In this document: positions 19,557 through 27,527 of the stretch, in pieces
Layout of the letters: every line of letters starts with the position of its first letter
Position numbering within the stretch: position 1 is the first letter of the stretch
Origin: Actinomycetota bacterium
GTDB lineage: Bacteria; Actinomycetota; Thermoleophilia; Gaiellales; Gaiellaceae
Assembly: GCA_020029615.1 (NCBI GenBank)
Contig: JAIBJO010000002.1
Span: forward strand, 1 to 64,000
Direction of reading: 5' to 3'
DNA length: 64,000 nt
Program-made: the position numbers and the translations under genes
The notes under the pieces: generated by a model
The model's database searches: none
Told to the model about the DNA's origin: nothing
Seen by the model: the letters and a program-made list of their open reading frames with translations, nothing else

Positions 19557-19841
19557 ATGCCGACCTACCTGATGCTGACCACGCTCACGGAGAAGGGCGT
19601 GCAGACGCTGCACGCGAACCCCGACCGGCTCCGGGAGGTCAACCGAGACGTCGAGGAGATGGGCGCGAAGGTGCTCCACCAGTGGGCCGCGCTCGGCGAG
19701 TACGACTTCGTGAACATCGTCGAGGCGCCCGACGATATGACCATCGCACGGGTCTCGGTTGCGCTCGGGGCACGAGGGAGCGCGAAGCTCGAGTCGCTGC
19801 CGCTGATTCCCGTGGACGAGCTTCTCGACAGCTTCAAGTAA
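19557..19841 (+). CDS. GYD-domain protein
   Basis: 94 residues of the GYD family, small alpha/beta proteins related to dimeric ferredoxin-like folds, with M-P-T-Y-L-M-L-T-T-L-T-E-K-G and the name-giving G-E-Y-D-F-V-N-I. The function of the family is not established. AAGGAG lies 5 nt before the ATG, next to the upstream stop. Its TAA stop runs into a dispersed palindrome, and a broken second GYD gene end is found 250 bp downstream, so the gene was once duplicated here. Confidence 0.82.
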   Translation: MPTYLMLTTLTEKGVQTLHANPDRLREVNRDVEEMGAKVLHQWAALGEYDFVNIVEAPDDMTIARVSVALGARGSAKLESLPLIPVDELLDSFK

Positions 19842-19860
19842 GGGCGAGGCTTGCCTCGCC
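19839..19860. repeat. Dispersed stop-codon palindrome, copy 2
   Basis: TAA of the GYD gene followed by GGGCGAGGC-TT-GCCTCGCC. Same palindrome as after hspR and pyk, again exactly at a stop codon. Confidence 0.75.
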
Positions 19861-19881
19861 TGCGAGAGTAGAACGCGCGCC

Positions 19882-20053
19882 GTGCTCGTCTGCACGTCGT
19901 GTGCCGAGGAGAGTCCCGACCGGGCGCGCTTCTGTCTCGCCTGCGGGGCGCCACTGGCAGCCGAGGCAGTCGCTCGACGAGGACGCTGCGCGCGAAGCCG
20001 CGGCCATCTTCGAGCGTCTTGGCGCCAGGCCCGTCCTCGCACGCGCAGCATAG
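19882..20053 (+). pseudogene. Remnant of an adenylate-cyclase/ATPase-type gene with its middle deleted
   Basis: From a GTG the frame reads V-L-V-C-T-S-C-A-E-E-S, then R-A-R-F-C-L-A-C-G-A-P-L-A, a two-CxxC zinc ribbon of the kind that starts large class III cyclase/AAA/TPR proteins. About 30 codons in, a different frame takes over and ends D-E-D-A-A-R-E-A-A-A-I-F-E-R-L-G-A-R-P then TAG, the usual last helix of the TPR part of the same proteins. Both ends of a protein normally around 1000 residues are thus joined with nothing between. A TAGAAC box 8 nt before the GTG still resembles a promoter. The assignment is from pattern memory and needs a search. Confidence 0.6.
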
Positions 20054-20071
20054 GCGTGCGGCCCAGCGGCG

Positions 20072-20095
20072 CCCTACAGCGCGAGGAAGCCGGTC
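20072..20095 (-). pseudogene. Possible tail fragment of an enolase-superfamily gene
   Basis: 24 nt match 24752-24775 (the end of the enolase-superfamily gene) with one mismatch, and on the minus strand read T-G-F-L-A-L-stop, versus T-G-F-F-A-L-stop there. Very short, but it lies within a region made of other gene ends. Confidence 0.35.
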
Positions 20096-20158
20096 AGTAC
20101 GAAGCTCGAGTCACTCCCGCTGATCCCCGCGGACCTGTTCCTGGCGACCCTGCAGTGA
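20093..20158 (+). pseudogene. C-terminal fragment of a second GYD gene
   Basis: Reads T-K-L-E-S-L-P-L-I-P-A-D-L-F-L-A-T-L-Q-stop, closely matching the end of the intact GYD protein (A-K-L-E-S-L-P-L-I-P-V-D-E-L-L-D-S-F-K-stop). The first 70 residues are missing. It is a leftover of a duplicated GYD gene. Confidence 0.65.
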
Positions 20159-20185
20159 GAGAGGGCCCAACGACGGGGCCCTCTC
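20159..20185. terminator. Hairpin between the scar region and the ABC binding-protein gene
   Basis: GAGAGGGCCC and GGGCCCTCTC form a perfect 10-bp stem with a 7-nt loop. It ends 24 nt beyond the leftward gene's stop and follows the GYD fragment, so it serves convergent transcription. Confidence 0.6.
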
Positions 20186-20209
20186 GCTCACCGGAAGACC
20201 ACCTCCGAG

Positions 20210-21625
20210 CTACACGAGCCCCTGGTTCCTCCACTTGCGGTAGATGCTCTGAGCCTTGGTCGTGAACGCCGAGATCGCCTCGGCCGGTGTGGCCTTGCCC
20301 TGTGCGACCTGGGCGAACATCTGCGGGATGAGGAAGGTGTTGTAGATCTCGTCCATCACCGGCGTCGTGTTGCCCGGGTGGCCGGGATTGGTCGTGTACT
20401 TCTCGGCGATCGTGGTCAGGATCGTGTACTTCCCCTTCGGCTTGTGCGGGTCCTGTGCGCAGAGCTGGCGGATCGTCTTGAAACCGCCCTTGATCGAGCC
20501 AGTCCACGGCGGGAAGTTGTAGTACCCGCTGCGCAGGAAGTGCTCGCGGTAGTTGATCATCTGGTCGACGACGTACTTCTGGGCCGCCTCCTTGTTCTTC
20601 GCGAACTTCCAGATCAGGTACACGCCCATCACGTGCTCGTTCCCGAGCCGCATCGCCGGGCCTCGCGGGATCGACGCGAGCCAGGTGTCGTCGGAGAGGG
20701 CGACGTTCCCCTGGTTCTCCGCCGAACGTGCAATCGAGATCGCGTTCAGCGCAACGGACAACCGGCCCGCGAGGAACGCCTGATTGTTTGACGCGGCGGT
20801 CCAGGCAAAGACCTCGTCCGACATCCCGTTCTGGTAGATGTCGCGCATCACCCGTAGGGCCTCGATCGCGCCCCTCCTGTTCGAGCCCTGACCGATGACG
20901 ATGCGGTTCTCCTCGTTCTGGATGAAGCCGCCGTAGCAGTAGAGGAGGGACGTGAGGAGCATGTTCGAGTCGATCTCGTTCGACATGCCGAGGCCGACAG
21001 GATGTCCGATCGCCTTGAGCTTCGGGGCCCCTTTTCGGAGGTCCTCCCACGTGTTGAGGCTCACCCCGGTCTGCTCGAGGAAGCTCTTCCGGTACTGCAC
21101 GGGATCCGGGGCGTACGTCTCGGGGAAGCCGTAGAACTGCTTCGTCTTCGGGTTGTACGTGCTCTTCCGCGCGACTCCCGTCATCGGTCCGAGCTTCTTG
21201 CCCACCTCCTGCACGAGGTCGGTCACCGGGATCGCCTGCTTCTGGAACGTGGACGGCGGTGAGATGAACCAGAACAGGTCGTGACCGCTCTGGGCCGCGA
21301 CCTCAGCGGCGCCCCTGCTGTACAGCAGGGCGTTGTTGATGTGATCGACCTTGACCTGGACGTCGTTCGCCTCGCCCCACTGCTTGACGTACGTGTTGTC
21401 GAGCCACTGGTCGTAGGCCGGGACGAAGTGAGCCCACGTCATGATCGAGAGATCGCCCGCGAGCTGCTTCTTCGCGAACCGCAGCGGGCCGTAAAACCCG
21501 AGGGCCTTGTCGGTGAGGCCGCCGAACATGCTGACGGCGAACGCACCAGCCGCTCCCCTCCTGAGCAGGTCACCTCGGGTCAGTGTCGAGCTCGGTCGCA
21601 CGAGCTCGTCGACTACATCTGCCAC
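20210..21625 (-). CDS. ABC transporter extracellular substrate-binding protein, sugar type
   Basis: 471 residues of the family 1 (maltose/glycerol-3-phosphate-like) binding proteins. The N terminus is L-T-R-G-D-L-L-R-R-G-A-A-G-A-F-A-V-S, a Tat- or Sec-type export signal without a lipobox Cys. The mature part has I-M-T-W-A-H-F-V-P-A-Y-D and typical late motifs (D-E-I-Y-N-T-F, A-I-S-A-F). AAGGAGGG before the GTG fixes the start. Last gene of a leftward unit after two permeases; the divergent gene encodes the matching ATPase. The ligand is unknown, but the neighbouring catabolic genes suggest a nucleoside or C-glycoside. Confidence 0.88.
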   Translation of the reverse strand: MADVVDELVRPSSTLTRGDLLRRGAAGAFAVSMFGGLTDKALGFYGPLRFAKKQLAGDLSIMTWAHFVPAYDQWLDNTYVKQWGEANDVQVKVDHINNALLYSRGAAEVAAQSGHDLFWFISPPSTFQKQAIPVTDLVQEVGKKLGPMTGVARKSTYNPKTKQFYGFPETYAPDPVQYRKSFLEQTGVSLNTWEDLRKGAPKLKAIGHPVGLGMSNEIDSNMLLTSLLYCYGGFIQNEENRIVIGQGSNRRGAIEALRVMRDIYQNGMSDEVFAWTAASNNQAFLAGRLSVALNAISIARSAENQGNVALSDDTWLASIPRGPAMRLGNEHVMGVYLIWKFAKNKEAAQKYVVDQMINYREHFLRSGYYNFPPWTGSIKGGFKTIRQLCAQDPHKPKGKYTILTTIAEKYTTNPGHPGNTTPVMDEIYNTFLIPQMFAQVAQGKATPAEAISAFTTKAQSIYRKWRNQGLV

Positions 21626-21651
21626 GAGTACCCTCCTTTCGACTCGATTCT

Positions 21652-22515
21652 CTAACGGAATGCGCCTCCTGTAAAGCCCTTGATGAAACGGTCGAGGAAC
21701 GCGTTGTAGAGGAGCGCGAGCGGAATCGTCGGAATCAGCACGGCGGCCATTAGCGACTGCCAGAAGAAGACATCGCCGCGAATCAGGTCGTTCGGAATGC
21801 CCGCGGAGACCGTTCTCTGCTCTGAGCTCGAGATCAACGTGAACGCGTAGATGAACTCGTTGACACAAAGCGAGAAGGCGAAGATCACGACAGTCAGAAT
21901 CCCGGGCAGCGAGATCGGCAGGACGATGAGGCCGAACGCCTTCAGCCGTGACGCACCGTCGATCAGCGCGGCGTCCTCGAGCTCCTGCGGAATCGTCTTG
22001 AAGAATCCCATCAGCAGCCAGGTCGCGAAGGGCACGGTGAAGGAGGGATAGATGAGGATCAGCGCCCAAAGAGAGTCCTCGAGGTCGAGCTGCGTGATGA
22101 GCCGCGAGAGCGGCAGGAAGAGGAGCGTCGGCGGGATGAGGTAGACCATGAAGATCGCGACGCCGGCGCCCTGGCCCCAGCGTCCTGCGAGTCGAGCGAG
22201 CGCGTAGCCCGCGGGCAGAGCGAGCAGCAGCGTGATGCCCACGACCGCCGCGCCGACGATCGCCGTGTTGAGGAGCCACCGTGGGTAGTTCGTGTCTTCG
22301 AAGAGGAAGCGCACGTGCTCCGTCGTCGCGTAGTTCCAGAAGTCCCAGTGGAAGTTGCCCTCGAGATCGTTGTAGAGGTACGGGGAGTGCTCGACGTTCG
22401 CGAGGTCGAGGTTCGTCTTGAACATCGTCACGAGCGCGAAGTAGAAGGGGAAGGCGAGGAAGATCGCGAACGGGACGACGACGGCGTACGTGAGCCCTTT
22501 CTCGCGCCGCGTCAT
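21652..22515 (-). CDS. ABC transporter permease, MalG type
   Basis: 287 residues with six hydrophobic helices and the cytoplasmic EAA loop (E-L-E-D-A-A-L-I-D-G-A-S) near 190 that docks on the ATPase. It pairs with the upstream MalF-type permease, whose TGA shares one nucleotide with this ATG (TGATG). Begins M-T-R-R-E-K-G and ends at an exposed C terminus typical of MalG partners. Brings the ligand captured by the binding protein encoded next to it across the membrane. Confidence 0.9.
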   Translation of the reverse strand: MTRREKGLTYAVVVPFAIFLAFPFYFALVTMFKTNLDLANVEHSPYLYNDLEGNFHWDFWNYATTEHVRFLFEDTNYPRWLLNTAIVGAAVVGITLLLALPAGYALARLAGRWGQGAGVAIFMVYLIPPTLLFLPLSRLITQLDLEDSLWALILIYPSFTVPFATWLLMGFFKTIPQELEDAALIDGASRLKAFGLIVLPISLPGILTVVIFAFSLCVNEFIYAFTLISSSEQRTVSAGIPNDLIRGDVFFWQSLMAAVLIPTIPLALLYNAFLDRFIKGFTGGAFR

Positions 22516-23489
22516 CAGGAGACCTGGGCCCGTCGCGCGAAGAACAGCATTCCGATGCTGACGACCACGAGCAGCGGAAACAGGAACAGCGAGATCGCCG
22601 CCCCCTCCCCGAGCGAGCCGGAGTCGATTCCGATCGCGTAGGCCCATGTGGGCAGGACCTGGGTCGCGTTGAAGGGGCCGCCGTGGGTCAGGATGTACAC
22701 GACCCCGAAGTCGGCCGCGGTGAAGACGATCCCGAAGAGCACAGCGACGAGCGCGATCGGAAGTTGCAGCGGGATGTCGACGTACCAGAGCTTCTTCACC
22801 CCGGTTGCGCCGTCGATCTTCGAGGCGTCCTCGACCTCGGTCGGGATGGATGCCCTGCCGGCGATGAAGATCACCACCGCGAAGGGGAGGATCCGCCACG
22901 CGTGGACGACGGTGATCGCGAGGAGCGCGAGGTTCGGGCGTCCGAGCCACTGCAGCGGAACCTGAGCACCCTCCTCGAGATTCACGGCCCCCAGCAACCA
23001 GACGAGCGCGTTGTCGAGATGGAGCCGGGCGAGCGTCCAGTTCGCGACGCTGTACAAGGAGTCGAACAGCCAGAGCCACGTGATCGTCGAGAGCACCACG
23101 GGCGCAGCCCAGGGCAGGACGACCAGGAAGCGCACGATCCACTTCCCACGGAAATCGCGGACGAGGAAGTTCGAGAGTACGGCGGCCCCGACGAGCACGA
23201 TTGCCTGTGAGCCCAGCGTGAAGATGAACGTGTTCCGGAGCGCGCGCCGGAAGTTGTCGTCCTGCCAGGCGCTCGCGAAGTTGTCGAAGCCGACCCAGTT
23301 TCCGGACAGAGAGCCCCCGATCGCGTCCGTGAAGCTGAGGTAGATGGCCCAGACGAAAGGGACTCCGACGACGAGCACCATGAACACGACGGCCGGCGCG
23401 ATGAGCAGGATCGCGAGGACGCGGCGGCTCTCGAGAGCGTGCCGCCAGTGACTCCCACGCGAGCCGGCCCGGGCAGCCTGTGCTTCCAT
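22515..23489 (-). CDS. ABC transporter permease, MalF type
   Basis: 324 residues, an N-terminal cytoplasmic basic segment and six helices, with the EAA loop as E-V-E-D-A-S-K-I-D-G-A-T near 212. First gene of the leftward permease-permease-binding-protein unit. The start is 43 bp from the divergent ATPase gene, so both directions are probably controlled from one short region. Typical size for UgpA/MalF proteins of carbohydrate uptake class 1. Confidence 0.9.
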   Translation of the reverse strand: MEAQAARAGSRGSHWRHALESRRVLAILLIAPAVVFMVLVVGVPFVWAIYLSFTDAIGGSLSGNWVGFDNFASAWQDDNFRRALRNTFIFTLGSQAIVLVGAAVLSNFLVRDFRGKWIVRFLVVLPWAAPVVLSTITWLWLFDSLYSVANWTLARLHLDNALVWLLGAVNLEEGAQVPLQWLGRPNLALLAITVVHAWRILPFAVVIFIAGRASIPTEVEDASKIDGATGVKKLWYVDIPLQLPIALVAVLFGIVFTAADFGVVYILTHGGPFNATQVLPTWAYAIGIDSGSLGEGAAISLFLFPLLVVVSIGMLFFARRAQVS

Positions 23490-23532
23490 CGGACCGGGCC
23501 GATGCTATTAGATTGCCCCTCCGAGAGGCATC

Positions 23533-24750
23533 GTGGCCGAAATCGTCCTCGAGCGACTGACGAAGGTGTACTCCGACGGCACGCGTGCTGTCACCGAGCT
23601 CGACCTTGAGGTCGGCGCGGCCGAGTTCGTCGTCTTCGTCGGCCCGTCGGGCTGCGGGAAGACGACTGCGCTGCGCATGATCGCGGGCCTCGAGACGATC
23701 ACGTCGGGCGACGTCAGGATCGACGGCCGGGTCGTCAACGATCTTCCTCCGAAGGAGCGCGACATCGCGATGGTCTTTCAGAACTACGCGCTCTATCCGC
23801 ATATGAGCGCGTACAAGAACATGGGCTTCGCACTGAAGATGCGCGGGGTTCCGAAGGACGAGATCGACCGTCGCGTTCGCGAGGCCGCACACATCCTGGG
23901 GCTGACGGACTCGCTGCACAAGAAGCCGCGGACGCTCTCGGGTGGCCAGCGTCAGCGTGTTGCCATGGGGCGCGCGATCGTCCGAAACCCCCAGGCGTTC
24001 CTCATGGACGAGCCGCTCTCGAACCTCGACGCCAAGCTCCGCGTGGAAATGCGCGCCGAGATCGCGCGCATCCAGAGGGATCTCGGTGTGACGACGGTGT
24101 ACGTCACGCACGATCAGACCGAGGCGATGACGATGGGTGACCGCGTGGCCGTCATGCGAAACGGCCTCCTGCAGCAGATCGACGCGCCGCAGGTGCTCTA
24201 CGAACGGCCTCGTAACCTCTTCGTCGCGGAGTTCATCGGCTCGCCGGCGATGAACCTCGTCGAGGCCGACCTGGTGAGGACGAACGGCGACGTCTGGGTG
24301 CGCTTCGGCGACCATCGGCTTCGCCTGTCGGATTCCACACTCGCGCGCCACCCCGGTCTCGAGCGCTTCGAGGGACGCCGGGTCGTGCTCGGCATCCGAC
24401 CGGAGGACATGGAGGACGCGTCCCTGCTTGGTACAAGACCCGAGGGCGAGCGGCTGTCGGTCGTCTGCGACATCCGTGAGGACATGGGCTCGGAGGTCTA
24501 CGTGCACTTCAACGTCGCGGCGCAGCCGGTTGTGACGAAGGAGGTGCTCGAGGCGCACGTGGTCGACGCGCCCGAGGACGAGGAGACCCGAATGGCCGCC
24601 GAGCAGGCACGAGGGAGCGGTGTCCGCTTCGTCGCCCGGCTCGAACGGATGACTCGGGCACGCGAGCGCGAGCCGCTCGAGCTGGTCGTCGACGTCGAGC
24701 GTCTGCACGTCTTCGATCCGGAGACGGGGCTCGGAGTCGGCTCTTCGTAA
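23533..24750 (+). CDS. ABC transporter ATP-binding protein, MalK/UgpC type
   Basis: 405 residues, near 370-400 expected for this group. Walker A is G-P-S-G-C-G-K-T-T near 38, the signature L-S-G-G-Q-R-Q-R near 139, Walker B A-F-L-M-D-E-P near 156 and the H-loop V-T-H-D-Q near 193; a TOBE regulatory domain follows from about 240. The TOBE domain carries a longer C-terminal region than usual (about 300-400, with acidic and arginine-rich stretches). Transcribed divergently from the two permeases. Powers the importer; ATPases of this type often serve several importers. Confidence 0.9.
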   Translation: MAEIVLERLTKVYSDGTRAVTELDLEVGAAEFVVFVGPSGCGKTTALRMIAGLETITSGDVRIDGRVVNDLPPKERDIAMVFQNYALYPHMSAYKNMGFALKMRGVPKDEIDRRVREAAHILGLTDSLHKKPRTLSGGQRQRVAMGRAIVRNPQAFLMDEPLSNLDAKLRVEMRAEIARIQRDLGVTTVYVTHDQTEAMTMGDRVAVMRNGLLQQIDAPQVLYERPRNLFVAEFIGSPAMNLVEADLVRTNGDVWVRFGDHRLRLSDSTLARHPGLERFEGRRVVLGIRPEDMEDASLLGTRPEGERLSVVCDIREDMGSEVYVHFNVAAQPVVTKEVLEAHVVDAPEDEETRMAAEQARGSGVRFVARLERMTRAREREPLELVVDVERLHVFDPETGLGVGSS

Positions 24751-24753
24751 TCC

Positions 24754-25803
24754 CTACAGCGCGAAGAAGCCGGTCTCGCGCGGCGTCACCGTGAGCGGGC
24801 TCGGGGGGAGTCCGGCCGCGGGCTCTGGCATGTTGAACCCGCCCGGCGCGACGTCGTTCGGGGTGTCGGGATGGAAGAGCGCAGCAAGGTACTGGATGTG
24901 GCCGCGGCCGACGCCGAGCTCGAACTGGCCGCCGCCGTAGGCGCCGATCCCCTGCTCCTCGCAGTAGTCGTAGGCGGCGAAGAGCCGCTGGATCGAACCG
25001 AAGCGCGACGGCTTCACGTTCACGGTCTTCGGTGGCCAGGGCAGCGCCTCGATGTCCTCCACGGAGTGGATGATCGCGTCCCAGGTGACCCGCTGTGAGA
25101 CCTCCTCGAGGATCGGCCGGGTGCCGTCGTCGATCGCCGGGTCCTCGAGCCAGATGCCCGGAAGGCCGTCGATGACACGGCGGTAGAGCGCGGGATCTGC
25201 GCCCTGGTCGACGACCGTGCCCGTGTAGTGGCCTTTGAAATCGATCGAGTCGACGCAGCCGAGTGCACGAAGCTCGGCGACGAGCTCGTCGGTCCAGTCG
25301 CTCGTCGCGTCGAGCTTGAAGCGGAGGCCGGGGTAGAGGGCGAGCCAGCTCTGGATCCGGTCCAGGGTCGGCGCCTCGCCGAGGCGCATCGAAACGACGT
25401 ACGTGAGCGGTCGCAGCTCGCGCCCGACCGCCTGGCCGAGGGTCATCCCGTTCTGGCGCAGCGCCAGGTCGAGCCCTGCGCTCTCGAAGCCCCAGCGGCG
25501 GTAGTCGACGTACACCGGCCGCTCGGGCGCGTTCTCGAAGAGCGGCTGGGTCTCGAGGTGCTGCGAGAATGATTCGATCGTCCACTCGCCTGTGAGCGGG
25601 AGCACCGGGCCGCGTGCGAGCTGCGCGTCGTGCTCGGTGGCCTCATAGGTGACGTCTTCGCCGAGCCCCTCGTCTCCTGTGCCTGTCAGACGGATGGTCG
25701 TCGTCTTGCGAGTGAAGCCGCTCGAGACGTCGAGCGAGCGCACCTCGAGGTCGTACTCCTCGATCGTGAGCGACAAGTCGCGGACGGAGTCGTAGAGGCT
25801 CAC
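24754..25803 (-). CDS. Enolase-superfamily enzyme of unknown substrate
   Basis: 349 residues with the N-terminal capping domain and the C-terminal barrel of the mandelate racemase/muconate cycloisomerase group. Candidate catalytic parts are L-R-F-K-L-D-A near 152, D-S-I-D-F-K-G, I-W-L-E-D-P (metal Glu/Asp) near 215, and V-N-V-K-P-S-R-F-G (second Lys) near 257, then G-G-G-Q-F-E-L-G-V. The family makes an enolate by removing a proton next to a carboxylate. GTG overlaps the psuG stop (GTGA), so it is last of a psuK-psuG-enolase unit. It probably processes a product or side substrate of that pathway. Substrate cannot be named. Confidence 0.75.
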   Translation of the reverse strand: MSLYDSVRDLSLTIEEYDLEVRSLDVSSGFTRKTTTIRLTGTGDEGLGEDVTYEATEHDAQLARGPVLPLTGEWTIESFSQHLETQPLFENAPERPVYVDYRRWGFESAGLDLALRQNGMTLGQAVGRELRPLTYVVSMRLGEAPTLDRIQSWLALYPGLRFKLDATSDWTDELVAELRALGCVDSIDFKGHYTGTVVDQGADPALYRRVIDGLPGIWLEDPAIDDGTRPILEEVSQRVTWDAIIHSVEDIEALPWPPKTVNVKPSRFGSIQRLFAAYDYCEEQGIGAYGGGQFELGVGRGHIQYLAALFHPDTPNDVAPGGFNMPEPAAGLPPSPLTVTPRETGFFAL

Positions 25804-26687
25804 AGGGCGGCGAACGCTACCGACACGTCGCCGGCGAGCCGCGCGTTGGCGACGGCCAGCTTGCGGTTCACCTCGCGGGTCCGCCCGTCGGAGCGCTCGT
25901 GGAGGAACGCGAGCACGAACGGCGTCACTGCCTGCCCGGAGACGCCGTCTCGCGCAGCCTTGGCGACGGCCTCCTCGATGAGGTCGCCGACCTCGACGAC
26001 CTCGGGCGGTGGGTTCGTGAGGAGAAGCCCGCAGCCCCCGAGCTCCCAGTGCGCCGCCGCCACGCGCGCGGCCGTCGTCGGGTCGTCGACTCGTTGGGTG
26101 ACGGCCGGCCCGCCTTCGGCCTCGTAGAAGAGCGGAAGCGTGTCGGTCCGGTAGCCGAGGACGGGAATCCCGAGCGTCTCCAGGTGCTCCATGGTCGCCG
26201 GGATGTCGAGGAGGGACTTCGCGCCCGAGCAGGCGACGAGCACCGGAGCCGTGACGAGAGCAACGAGATCTGCGGAGACGTCCGGCCGCGCCGGATAGCC
26301 GCGATGCACGCCGCCGATTCCTCCCGTGCCCATGAACCGGATTCCGACCGTGCGCGCGACCGCGAGGACTCCGCCGACCGTGGTCGCGCCTACGTCCCCT
26401 GCGACCGCGCACGCGGCCAGGTCGCGCGGGCCGAGCTTCCTCGCGCTCGAGTCGAACCGACCGAGCTCGTCGTCGTCGAGTCCTACCCGAATCCGACCGT
26501 CGAGGACGCCGATCGTCGCCGGCGTCGCGCCCGCTCCTCGCACCGCCTCCTCCATCTGGAGGCCGACCTCGACGCCGTGGGGCGCCGGGAACCCGTGCGC
26601 GACGATGGTCGTCTCGAGGGCGACTACCGACCGACCCTCGGCGAGCGCGGCGCGAACCTCGAGTGAGACGACGACGAGCTCGTTCAC
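25800..26687 (-). CDS. psuG: Pseudouridine-5'-phosphate glycosidase
   Basis: Splits pseudouridine 5'-phosphate into ribose 5-phosphate and uracil (a C-C glycosidic bond). 295 residues, the usual length. Motifs of the family are L-E-T-T-I-V-A-H-G-F-P near 24-34, R-K-L-G-P-R-D-L, F-M-G-T-G-G-I-G-G-V-H-R-G near 116, A-C-S-G-A-K-S-L-L-D-I and N-R-K-L-A-V-A-N-A-R-L-A at the end. It lies between a PfkB kinase and an enolase-type gene in the same direction. A TAGGTT box sits 6 nt before the GTG, inside the kinase stop, so it may also be transcribed on its own. Confidence 0.93.
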   Translation of the reverse strand: MNELVVVSLEVRAALAEGRSVVALETTIVAHGFPAPHGVEVGLQMEEAVRGAGATPATIGVLDGRIRVGLDDDELGRFDSSARKLGPRDLAACAVAGDVGATTVGGVLAVARTVGIRFMGTGGIGGVHRGYPARPDVSADLVALVTAPVLVACSGAKSLLDIPATMEHLETLGIPVLGYRTDTLPLFYEAEGGPAVTQRVDDPTTAARVAAAHWELGGCGLLLTNPPPEVVEVGDLIEEAVAKAARDGVSGQAVTPFVLAFLHERSDGRTREVNRKLAVANARLAGDVSVAFAAL

Positions 26688-26693
26688 ACGGCA

Positions 26694-26699
26694 AACCTA
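26694..26699 (-). promoter_or_regulatory. Possible -10 element for psuG
   Basis: TAGGTT on the minus strand begins with the TAG stop of the kinase gene and ends 6 nt before the psuG GTG. No RBS is seen for psuG. Confidence 0.3.
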
Positions 26700-27500
26700 C
26701 GGCATGGCACCCAGCCGCTGGACACAACGGGACGCCGCCTCGAGCGCTAGCTCCGGGCCACCGACGATCCAACCTGCGGCGAGCGCATCTCCCGCGCCGG
26801 TCGAGTCGAGCACGTGCTCGACCGGGATCGCGGCGCGCTCGTCTCCGTCGAACGAGCAACCGCCAGCGCCGCGCTTGAGGATCCACGCCGTGTCGTCCAC
26901 ACGGCCGGCGACACGCTCCTCGTCTTCGTTCGCGAACACGACGTCGGGCTCGAGGCTGCGGACGGCATCGCCGAACGCCTCGACCCCGCAGTCGCGGATC
27001 GCGCTCCACGACGCCAGGTCGACGCTCACCCCTGCGCCCGATGCGCGTGCGAGCTCGACTGCCCGCCGCGCAGCGCTGCGAGCGGGCTCGCGCATCAGCG
27101 CGTATCCGGAGACGAAGAGGTGATCACAGCCCTCGAGCCATGCGGGATCGATGTCGTCGAGCTGCAGCTCCGTGGCAGCTCCCCGGTCGGCGGCCATCGA
27201 CCGGGCGCCGTCGGAGGTGACGAGCGAGCAGATGATCCCGTTTGCGCCCGATACCGGTCCGACGATGTCTACTCCGAACGCTCGAAGTCGAGCGCGGGCG
27301 ATCGAGCCGGCCTCGTCGTCACCGGTTCGTCCGATGAACCGAGCGGACGCGCTGAGCGAGGCCGCCCAGGCGGCGACGTTCGCCGCCTGGCCTCCCGCTG
27401 CGAGCATGATCTCGGCGTCGGTGTCGCCTCCGACTGCGATCGGCCCGGCGAATCGCACGACGACGTCGAGCGTGAGATCGCCCAGGCAGCAGATCAGCAT
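26697..27500 (-). CDS. psuK: PfkB-family carbohydrate/nucleoside kinase, probably pseudouridine kinase
   Basis: 267 residues with the ribokinase fold: G-D-L-T-L-D at the start, A-A-G-G-Q-A-A-N-V-A-A-W-A near 33 (substrate glycine pair and Asn), and the C-terminal D-S-T-G-A-G-D-A-L-A-A-G anion-hole/catalytic Asp motif near 231. PfkB kinases phosphorylate sugars or nucleosides; next to psuG, the expected substrate is pseudouridine, giving pseudouridine 5'-phosphate. The short distance (9 nt) to psuG supports an operon. Adenosine, ribose or another sugar remain possible. The symbol rests on context. Confidence 0.75.
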   Translation of the reverse strand: MLICCLGDLTLDVVVRFAGPIAVGGDTDAEIMLAAGGQAANVAAWAASLSASARFIGRTGDDEAGSIARARLRAFGVDIVGPVSGANGIICSLVTSDGARSMAADRGAATELQLDDIDPAWLEGCDHLFVSGYALMREPARSAARRAVELARASGAGVSVDLASWSAIRDCGVEAFGDAVRSLEPDVVFANEDEERVAGRVDDTAWILKRGAGGCSFDGDERAAIPVEHVLDSTGAGDALAAGWIVGGPELALEAASRCVQRLGAMP

Positions 27501-27510
27501 TGCAAGCGGG

Positions 27511-27520
27511 ATCGTAAGAT
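27511..27520. promoter_or_regulatory. Overlapping divergent -10 elements
   Basis: ATCGTAAGAT holds TACGAT on the minus strand (10 nt before the kinase ATG) and TAAGAT on the plus strand (7 nt before GTG 27528). The two boxes share two bases, so only one polymerase could occupy the site at a time. Confidence 0.45.
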
Positions 27521-27527
27521 CAGACGC

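Noticed and set aside
20054-20265. Continuation of the zinc-ribbon frame to 20265
   Set aside because: It runs through the GYD fragment and a terminator stem with no domain features, so it is not a real C terminus.
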